A DNA stretch of 64,000 bases. It comes from Saprospiraceae bacterium. GTDB taxonomy: Bacteria > Bacteroidota > Bacteroidia > Chitinophagales > Saprospiraceae. The number at the start of each line of letters is the position of its first letter. Position 1 is the stretch's first letter. Made by a program: the position numbers and the translations under genes. Below the pieces are notes generated by a model, which had not been told where the DNA came from, did no database searches, and saw only the letters and a program-made list of their open reading frames with translations. The stretch lies in the NCBI GenBank assembly GCA_016716185.1, contig JADJWV010000003.1:310001-374000 (forward strand), given 5' to 3'. This document shows positions 8,696 through 16,174 of the stretch, one piece after another.

Positions 8696-10288
8696 TTACA
8701 TGGATTTCAGTTGCACTCTCAATTCATCCACAAGTTGCGCATTAAGCTGACCGCTGTATTTCATTTTTTCATACGATGCCAACCATCCCAACAGCGCAAT
8801 ACTTTTAGGATCATTGGTCTGTTGCGACAGCAGGTTTTTCACCTGGAAAACAGAGGCCGAACCTGAAGAAATCTGCAAATGCAAAAGCGCTTTAACCATA
8901 AACTCTTTCTCCAGAGGATGTTGGTTTGCATCCGGACCCAATGCCGATGATACTGTCTTTTGCCGGGCATTTGTTTTATAGATCCTGTACTTTAAAAATC
9001 CAAAAGTGGCCAAAGGAAAGAGGAAAAGTAAATACGCAAAAATATTCTGATGCAGGGGTTTGTATTTCCAATAGAAATCAGGCAATTCCATCAATCCCGG
9101 TTCCTTTGACCCCGTTGATGCGATTCCTGTATTTTCTGTCTGGCCCACAATTAAAATTTCAAAGCTGTCTTTGATGGATTGATATTGCTGCTTTTGTGTA
9201 TCGAAATAAACAAATTCAGGTCTGATGGTAAAAGTACCCGCCATTTTGGGTACCAATAGAAAATCGAAATCCTGGCTTTGTATAATCTCGGGCTCGTCGG
9301 TAATCTTGAGCGGATTCCCTTTTTTGACATCGGTGACTTCAAATGCTGAATCGACAACGATCATATTTTCTGTCAGGCCTTTAAAATGGCCATTCCCACG
9401 AATCTGGACATGCACATGGATGGCGTCGTTCAAGGAAAACCGGTGTCCGGGCGGATCGGCTTTCATCCCCATTTCTCCAACGGCACCCGAAAAGGAGCTC
9501 GATGAATATGCCGGCAATGATAGTACTTCCAGTTCGAGACTGTTGCAACTTACATTTTCTATTTGCTTTCTGAAAAAAGAGGGCATCCCAAATCCAAACG
9601 GGTCGTTGTCGCCCCTTACCAGCCGGTACACCACCGGATCGATCGCTATGTTGCCCGATTTGATTGGAAACAAAGCGGTCTTGGAAAGCACTTTGGTCAT
9701 GTATTCCTGGCCCTTGTACACTTCTCTTTGCACCGGATTATTCAGCATATTGACGGCCATTTCATAAAAAGCATCCAGATTTGGCCGCGAAGCCGCTTCA
9801 ATGTTTTCGATGGCAACTCGGGTATAGAGTTTATAGGTCAGCTGGCATTGCTCTCCTACAAATACGCTGCTCTTATCCAGACTGGCAACAATAAAAATAT
9901 CCTGGTTTGATGCCTGGTTCTCATTGGCTTTTACCACTTCAATCCACAATTCACCGGTGCGGTATTCCTGACCCTGAACGCGGATGCTCGCCGGAGGAAT
10001 TTTGAACTTTCCAACTTTCTGTCCAAGCAATTCATAAACATATCCCTGACTGGAAGATCTCTGTCCATTGACTATGGAAGTATGCATGGATCTCGACGGA
10101 CCGGCAATGACCTGGAACGGACTGAAATCGGGTGGTTGAAAAGCACTTCCTTCCGCGTTGTAAAGCTTAAACGTGACGCGAAAGCTGGATCCCTGCAACA
10201 CAGTTTTTGCATCCGTCTCTACGACAAAACCCTGAGACCAAACCGGAGGACTTAATAAAACAAAAAGTAAAATGTAAATGCGCTGCAT
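8696..10288 (-). CDS. batD: BatD family protein
   Basis: 530 residues with an N-terminal signal peptide ending in WSQ, then tandem Ig-like beta domains (about 20-380), a membrane helix near 408-428 (IFAYLLFLFPLATFGFL) and a cytoplasmic helical tail. In the family, BatD belongs to the Bacteroides aerotolerance (Bat) set with the VWA proteins BatA/BatB and the TPR protein BatC, none of which is in this window. Characteristic N-terminal wording is TVLQGSSFRVTF and PPDFSPFQVIAGPS. The start overlaps the stop of a smaller BatD-like gene by one base (TAATG), so the two are probably one operon. Confidence 0.85.
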   Translation of the reverse strand: MQRIYILLFVLLSPPVWSQGFVVETDAKTVLQGSSFRVTFKLYNAEGSAFQPPDFSPFQVIAGPSRSMHTSIVNGQRSSSQGYVYELLGQKVGKFKIPPASIRVQGQEYRTGELWIEVVKANENQASNQDIFIVASLDKSSVFVGEQCQLTYKLYTRVAIENIEAASRPNLDAFYEMAVNMLNNPVQREVYKGQEYMTKVLSKTALFPIKSGNIAIDPVVYRLVRGDNDPFGFGMPSFFRKQIENVSCNSLELEVLSLPAYSSSSFSGAVGEMGMKADPPGHRFSLNDAIHVHVQIRGNGHFKGLTENMIVVDSAFEVTDVKKGNPLKITDEPEIIQSQDFDFLLVPKMAGTFTIRPEFVYFDTQKQQYQSIKDSFEILIVGQTENTGIASTGSKEPGLMELPDFYWKYKPLHQNIFAYLLFLFPLATFGFLKYRIYKTNARQKTVSSALGPDANQHPLEKEFMVKALLHLQISSGSASVFQVKNLLSQQTNDPKSIALLGWLASYEKMKYSGQLNAQLVDELRVQLKSM

Positions 10289-10761
10289 TAAATTTTAACG
10301 GCTTTTCTCTTTTTCTTGGCAGGGGTTTTAACCGGAGCTTCATCCATAAAATATTTGCTTTCTTCCCGGTTCTTCGGATGCTGCCGGATCCCTTCCGGAT
10401 TGGGCAAAACAATAATCTGAATTTCGGGAGTTTTCAACACGCCATCGTCGGTCTCCAGCTGTGCAGGAAGGATGGTATAAACCCCTTCAAAACCTGCTTC
10501 CAGATAATAACTGTAAGAACTGCTCTGTTTGACATCGCCGTTGATGATCGAAAAACTCGAAGACGTATTGGGCCCGGACACTACAGTCCAACCCTGAAAA
10601 TCAGGGGCCATGAACCTTCCTTTTCCATTGTTCACTTCAAATTTGACTTCGAGGTAATTGCCCAGCAGCAAGGTATCGCTGCTCACGGAAACATTAAACT
10701 CCATTTTTTGCGCTTGCACCATACCTGATATCATCATTGCAAAAACAAATAGCTTTTTCAT
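10288..10761 (-). CDS. Short BatD-like exported protein (N-terminal domain only)
   Basis: 157 residues from the ATG at 10761. A signal peptide (MKKLFVFAMMISGMVQAQ) is followed by one Ig-like domain with the same pattern as the first domain of the BatD downstream: DTLLLGNYLEVKF, MAPDFQGWTVVSGP and a SSSFSIINGD stretch. It then ends in a basic tail (PAKKKRKAVKI) and lacks the rest of BatD and its membrane anchor. It looks like a partial duplication retained as an independent secreted or periplasmic protein. A longer reading from 10785 (MDLSKLEC...) would spoil the signal peptide and was rejected. Confidence 0.75.
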   Translation of the reverse strand: MKKLFVFAMMISGMVQAQKMEFNVSVSSDTLLLGNYLEVKFEVNNGKGRFMAPDFQGWTVVSGPNTSSSFSIINGDVKQSSSYSYYLEAGFEGVYTILPAQLETDDGVLKTPEIQIIVLPNPEGIRQHPKNREESKYFMDEAPVKTPAKKKRKAVKI

Positions 10762-11343
10762 ACATTCGAGTTTAGATAAATCCATTAATCTGGTTCATGA
10801 ATTCACAAAAATAATATATCGATAAAGGTATCTTCGTTAATAATTTTTTAAATCATAGGAGCTAAAATCAGGGAGTAGGTATTCTTCTATTGAACTTATT
10901 GAACTCTTTAGCCTTGGAATTGAATTAGCAATTGGTGACCGATCTTGAAAAAAAATATTTTAAGTCATGCTCTTAGTTTCTAAAAATAAGGACTGGAATC
11001 TGTTTTCTGAGATCCCGTTATAAAAAGTATTCCCATAAAATTTCCCGCAGATGACGCTGATTCACGCAGAATTTAATCTAGCGTGAAAGCAATCCATAGG
11101 ATCTTTCCTTTTTGCTTTATAAACTTTGCACCTTAATCCATTCTTCATCACGCATCGCATTCGGTTTTTTGAATATAGACCTGTAAACCTATAAGATTGT
11201 AGACTTGTAAGCCTGGATTAATGAAGGACTGTAAACCTTTATACTTATTTACCTTTTTTTATTCCTAAGAGCCTAAATGCCCAAAAGCCTGCAGGCCTAC
11301 AGGCATTTAACCCTTACGACCTTCAGTCAATTCCTTACTCCCA
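10762..11343. other. Gene-free intergenic region
   Basis: About 580 bp between the BatD-like operon and the large secreted protein. Near 11287-11304 an imperfect inverted repeat (GCCTGCAGGCCTACAGGC) with a short T-run on the minus strand may act as a weak terminator for the large gene. Near 11180-11260 there are low-complexity repeats of the CTGTAAACCT/CTTGTAAGCCT kind. I see no RNA gene. Confidence 0.4.
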
Positions 11344-14300
11344 TCATCTCACCAAACTAACGTCCCCGCTTTTCTCCAACACCGTACCATCCAACCTCAC
11401 TGCTTTTAAATAATAGACAAATACAGCCGGATTCATGTGCTCGCCTTTCCAGCGGCCATCCCATCCGTATTGCAGTTGGTTGACCGGGAAATTCCGGTTT
11501 TCGAAAACCAGATTGCCCCATCGGTTGTAAATTCGAAATATCGCGATCTCGCGAATACTGGCTCCGCCAAATACCGTGACGACGTCGTTAATCTGATCGC
11601 CATTCGGACTGAACACATTGGGCACATAGACATCGGTCTGATTGTCGACGATGATCTTTATGCTCGTGCGAACTTCACATCCTGCCGAATTGGTGAGGAT
11701 GACTTCATACGTTGCATTTTGCAAGGCCTGCAAATAAGGGGCCACGCAATCTGTGCAGGAGAGTCCGTCTGCAGGCGTCCATAATGCAGATGCCGGTATG
11801 AAATTCAGTAAAGGCAACAGCTGAGTTTTATCGCCCAGGGTCAATTTGATTTCAACAGGAAGATCTGCCTGGAGTTGCTGTGGGTCAAATACTACTACGG
11901 AATATTTATTTTCACAACCGAGCGTGTCCTGAACGAACAGTTGGTAGTTTCCGGGAGTCAGCGGTGAAAATGTATTGTTGCTCTGATACGAAGTGGTATC
12001 GTCCAGGGCATACCTGAATCCAGGTATTCCGGAAACGGGTGCCACCCGCAAAGTGGCATCATCGTCGCCAAAACATTTTATGGTATCCAGTTGAATGGAT
12101 ACGTCCACCGTATCCACCAACAAACGGGTTTCGATCAGGCTGTCGCAACCAAAGCGATTCTGCAGCAGATCCGTATAAAGACCGGTCGAGTTGTACTGTT
12201 TATTTCCAACGCGCACAAATTGTCCTTTGCAGAGCTGAATGTTTTGTACATATTGATTCCGGGGATTGACCGTCAATTCTGACCGGATAATGCTGTCGCA
12301 TCCCAACCGCGTTTGCAGGCTGTCGATATACACACCACTGCTCGTGTAAACATGGTTTCCAACAAAAACCGAATCGCCATCGCAGATGACGGGCTGCAAC
12401 TTCATGTCGTAAACCGGATCGACCACCAATGAGGTCTGGATGATGCTGTCGCAGGAATGAATGCTTTGTAAAGTATCGCGGTAGTTGCCGCTGCTCTTGT
12501 AAAATTTGCTCCCAACGGCAATGCTGTCGCCACGGCAAATGCGCTTTGGGTTTGAAATGTCATATACCGGTTCTACGGTAAGCATCGTGACGACGCTGCT
12601 ATCGCAGCAATACAAATTCTGAAATACATCGACATACGTCCCTGTGGTTGTGTATCTGTTGTTTCCGACTTCCACAAATTCGCCCGAGCAAATTTTGAAG
12701 ATCTGCGTATCGCGTTGTGTTGCGCTGCGATCAATTACATCAAAATGTAAAGTATCTGAGCTGCAACCAAATTCATCGCGTGTTATTAAGATATGCGGCC
12801 CCGGATTCAGATTGTTAAAATAATCGCTTTGTTCCCAGGAAGACTGATCCAATGAATAATAGTAAAATGGAAAACTTCCATCGGCACTTACGGCAATAAA
12901 TGCATGGGGCCGGCAACAGCTGATCTCCAGTTGAGCTGAATCCAGGTTCAGTTGCAGTTGTGGTCTGAATAAACCCACGTCGACAGCTCTGCTCACCCCA
13001 CATGACGTGGCATCTTTGATCTCTACCAGATAGTTTCCGGGAATCAGTCCGCTGAAAATACCGTCATTTTGCCAGGCTCCACCGTTGATGCGGTAGGCAT
13101 AAGGCGGAATTCCTTCCAATGCAGTGATCACGATCCGCCCCGAATCGATGCAATTCATGGCCTGAACCCGTATGAGACTGTCGCGCAGGCGGTGTTGGTA
13201 TGCTGTGACTTCAATCAGTTCGGGCAGAATGCAATTTCCGATTTTCGTATAGATGGTGTAAAATCCTTCTTCAGGTATTTCAAAATACAACTGCTTGTAG
13301 AAATAAATGCCGTCGCTGCTGTATAAAGCTGCGCTGTCTTCCGGTTTTTCAAGTACGCGCAGCAAAGCGCCTCTGAATGATCCGCAACTATCACTGAGTT
13401 GCAATTCGTATTGCAGTTTGTATTTTTTGACGAAGATGGTCATGGAATCTTCATAACTGAATCCGCAGGCATCCTGGTATCGTATGCGATAAGTCGTGGT
13501 GGTATCGGGTTGGATGACGGGATTAAAAATGCTGGTATCGCTGACACCCCGGGATGGACTCCAGCTGTATTTTGCAAAATTCGGTTTTGCAGAAACCTGT
13601 ATGGCTTCTCCGTCGCAGATGGTTAGATCGGGCAGTGTAGTGATGCCGCTGATGTAATTCAGACAGATCTGCTGCACGTTGATAGCACTTCCGGTTGCTG
13701 CCGTGAATCCGAAAAATACATTCGGATCGCTGTTGAAAATCGTACTCACTATATTTCCCGAATATCTCAATTTTAAATTGCAATCGACATACACTTCCAG
13801 GGTGGCATTGCTTGCACTCCAACGGATGAGCACCTTATGAAACATACAGTCTTCTGCATTGGCATTTCCGTTGAGGATGCCGGTGGGTCCCGCGAGGTTG
13901 TCGGCCGAACCGTGATCGACATTCCCGTTGCGCATCACTGCCATGTGGTCGTAGGGAGGGTCGTTGTAATTTCCGTTTTGATACGAATCGAACTCCACCG
14001 CAAGACTGGGCACAATTCCCTGGTAACCCAATCCGCCGCCTGCCACACCAATGGATGTCGATATGGGTTGAAAAACAAAGGCGATGCCATCTGCGCCCGG
14101 TCCATCCAGACAACCGAGACTCAGGTCGAAATAAATATCAAAACTTTGGTGCAGGCTGACCTTGTCCTCGTACCAGATCGAGCCCGACTGAAAGTAGCGT
14201 TCTTCGGTGAGCAGGTAGCAATCATTGCCTAATTGGCGGGCATTGCCGTTGGTGATGAATTTTTTATTGCCGATACCGGCGCAGCTGTCGGGGATGACCA

Positions 14301-15834
14301 CCGGAATGCTCGTCTGACATCCGTTTGCATCTTCTGCAAACAGTGTGTAATTGCCCGAGAGCAGCAATTGAAAATACGGATCGGTTTGGGAACCTGCCCT
14401 CTTGTCGAGCCGGTATATGTAACTTCCCCCTCCGCCAGTGGCATGCGCCCAGAGTTTTCCGTCGCTGATGCAGTGCGTGGGCTGCAAACTATCGATCGTT
14501 AGTTTGAGTTCGTCGAAGATGTCGAACGATATAGATAGATTATTGTTTTGCGGATAAAAATCGTTTTGGTTGTCGGGCTGCCCCAGTTGCAGGTCGACCT
14601 TGTGATTGCCCGGGTTGATTGGCAAACAGGGCAGAAGCACCGAAGCCGATTGGGTAGGGTTGAGGTTTCCGTTCCAGATGTAAGGCGTTTGCGGGATGCC
14701 GTCGATCTGGTAGTCGATACGTATGGATGAGAACGGGCGGATCCCGTCGTTCCGCATGTTGAGTTGCAGGCAGAGCGTATCGGTGCAAACGGAATGGATA
14801 AAAACCAGATCCAAAGCTGTGGCATCGTAGTCGCCCGGAGGCAGACAGCCGTTGGACGCGATCAGCGATTTGCGGGTGGTTTCGAGGGCGGCGATCATAC
14901 GAACCCGCTGGCCGTCGGTGAAGTGTACCGGAGCGCAGGAAGAGTAGTCCATGTAGTTGGTATTGTCGTCGGGCAGGTCGGGAGCATCGGTCGCGCAGGA
15001 GTTGGTATTGCAGGGAGCAAACGAAGCCGAATTGTCGGGAGGCGTATCGCAGACCCGGTCGCCGTCGAGCAGGCAGTTGTTGTTGGTGCAACCTCCGTTG
15101 AAGGTATGGTTGAGCGAGAAAAAATGCCCCATTTCGTGGGCCGTCACCACCGTACCCCCGATCGAGTTCCAGTAGCGGCTTTCTTGAACGATGCCATCGA
15201 CGGTACAGGGAGCACCCGGAAAATAGGCATATCCGGCCAGACTGCAGCCGAAGTTGTTGTTAAACAGGTCGGTCACCAGATAAATGTTGATGTAGCGCGA
15301 GCAGTCCCAGCCCACCAGGGCTTTGAGTGCTGCATCGCTGGCGGCATTGGTGCCGGGCAAACACATGGGGTCGTTGACCAGGTTGCTCGGAGTGCGTGTG
15401 ATGCCATTGGTTGGCAAACCGGATGGATCGCGGCGGGCCAGGCAGAACTGGATGCCGATGTCGCTGCCGTTAGCGGCGGCAAAAGGCCCCGCATTGGCAA
15501 ATGCCTGATTGAGGTAATCCAGCCCCTGTTCGACTTGCCTGTCGCTGAGGTTGTTTCCTTGTCCGATGGCTGTACCGGGTGGCACGATCAGATGCACGAC
15601 CACGGGGAGCGTATAACTGGGTCGCGACCGGGGCTGCACCCGGTTCTGGTAATAGTCCAGGCTGTAGCGATGGATAGCCTTCTCCATCTCTTCCGTTTTT
15701 TTCCGGTAGTCCTGACTGCTCTCCAGCAGCCCGCGATGCTTTGCGTCGAAGTCGCAATACTGGGACCAGCCCGTCATGGGCAGGACAAACAAGAGCAACC
15801 GGATGAAATATAATTTTAACATAGGGTATAACAT
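11344..15834 (-). CDS. Secreted M43-type metalloprotease with lectin-like domain and CHU_C C-terminus
   Basis: 1,496 residues. The signal peptide ends in WSQ near residue 25. A metzincin-type zinc protease domain (about 70-335) carries HEMGHFFSLNH at 233-243 (zinc ligands H233, H237, H243; catalytic E234) and a Met-turn NYMDYSS, placing it in the M43/pappalysin-like group. Beta domains follow, then an L-type-lectin-like jelly roll (about 530-745, with GADGIAFVFQ and VEFDSYQNG), SprB-like segments, and four repeats of about 51 residues with C-x-G ... CDS (roughly plus-strand 12100-12700). The last 95 residues form a gliding-motility CHU_C domain (VYVPNVFSPNGD), which in this phylum targets proteins to T9SS secretion. 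The 5' part (about 14600-15800) is clearly richer in GC than the rest. An inner ATG at 15822 is an equally good start. Confidence 0.88.
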   Translation of the reverse strand: MLYPMLKLYFIRLLLFVLPMTGWSQYCDFDAKHRGLLESSQDYRKKTEEMEKAIHRYSLDYYQNRVQPRSRPSYTLPVVVHLIVPPGTAIGQGNNLSDRQVEQGLDYLNQAFANAGPFAAANGSDIGIQFCLARRDPSGLPTNGITRTPSNLVNDPMCLPGTNAASDAALKALVGWDCSRYINIYLVTDLFNNNFGCSLAGYAYFPGAPCTVDGIVQESRYWNSIGGTVVTAHEMGHFFSLNHTFNGGCTNNNCLLDGDRVCDTPPDNSASFAPCNTNSCATDAPDLPDDNTNYMDYSSCAPVHFTDGQRVRMIAALETTRKSLIASNGCLPPGDYDATALDLVFIHSVCTDTLCLQLNMRNDGIRPFSSIRIDYQIDGIPQTPYIWNGNLNPTQSASVLLPCLPINPGNHKVDLQLGQPDNQNDFYPQNNNLSISFDIFDELKLTIDSLQPTHCISDGKLWAHATGGGGSYIYRLDKRAGSQTDPYFQLLLSGNYTLFAEDANGCQTSIPVVIPDSCAGIGNKKFITNGNARQLGNDCYLLTEERYFQSGSIWYEDKVSLHQSFDIYFDLSLGCLDGPGADGIAFVFQPISTSIGVAGGGLGYQGIVPSLAVEFDSYQNGNYNDPPYDHMAVMRNGNVDHGSADNLAGPTGILNGNANAEDCMFHKVLIRWSASNATLEVYVDCNLKLRYSGNIVSTIFNSDPNVFFGFTAATGSAINVQQICLNYISGITTLPDLTICDGEAIQVSAKPNFAKYSWSPSRGVSDTSIFNPVIQPDTTTTYRIRYQDACGFSYEDSMTIFVKKYKLQYELQLSDSCGSFRGALLRVLEKPEDSAALYSSDGIYFYKQLYFEIPEEGFYTIYTKIGNCILPELIEVTAYQHRLRDSLIRVQAMNCIDSGRIVITALEGIPPYAYRINGGAWQNDGIFSGLIPGNYLVEIKDATSCGVSRAVDVGLFRPQLQLNLDSAQLEISCCRPHAFIAVSADGSFPFYYYSLDQSSWEQSDYFNNLNPGPHILITRDEFGCSSDTLHFDVIDRSATQRDTQIFKICSGEFVEVGNNRYTTTGTYVDVFQNLYCCDSSVVTMLTVEPVYDISNPKRICRGDSIAVGSKFYKSSGNYRDTLQSIHSCDSIIQTSLVVDPVYDMKLQPVICDGDSVFVGNHVYTSSGVYIDSLQTRLGCDSIIRSELTVNPRNQYVQNIQLCKGQFVRVGNKQYNSTGLYTDLLQNRFGCDSLIETRLLVDTVDVSIQLDTIKCFGDDDATLRVAPVSGIPGFRYALDDTTSYQSNNTFSPLTPGNYQLFVQDTLGCENKYSVVVFDPQQLQADLPVEIKLTLGDKTQLLPLLNFIPASALWTPADGLSCTDCVAPYLQALQNATYEVILTNSAGCEVRTSIKIIVDNQTDVYVPNVFSPNGDQINDVVTVFGGASIREIAIFRIYNRWGNLVFENRNFPVNQLQYGWDGRWKGEHMNPAVFVYYLKAVRLDGTVLEKSGDVSLVR

Positions 15835-16132
15835 GTAGCCAATTCAGATCCAATTTAGGTATAAGTAGCTATATCAGCCTCATGGAAATTTAAGAAGCGA
15901 GAGAATTTACAGTAACAACATTCTTGGAAGATATATTTTCGGACTTAAAACCAATATCCTCAGGAATACCCTTCACTGGGAACTAAAATTTTGAAAAATA
16001 ATTTTTACGGGATTATTTATTAAAACGGGCACTCCTATGATTCAAATAAGCATTGTGTTTATTGAACAAGAACAATAAAAATCCGAAGGATTTGATGCTA
16101 AAAGCATTGATATCTTGCAGGGCAAGAATGTA

Positions 16133-16140
16133 TATATTTG
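16133..16140 (+). promoter_or_regulatory. Bacteroidota -7 box for the LytS-type kinase
   Basis: TATATTTG fits the Bacteroidota -7 consensus TAnnTTTG. A clear -33 TTG at the usual 19-21 bp spacing is not seen (nearest TTGs give 15 or 23). Transcription starting just after it would exclude the ATG at 16115 and supports the GTG at 16175 as start of the kinase gene. Confidence 0.4.
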
Positions 16141-16174
16141 TACGAGAGTGTCTATAAAATTGATATTGATCTTT

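Noticed and set aside
14764..15813. Open reading frame of 349 codons on the plus strand
   Set aside because: It is wholly antisense to the protease domain, which has clear catalytic motifs. Its translation lacks protein-like features and exists because of GC-rich codons on the other strand.
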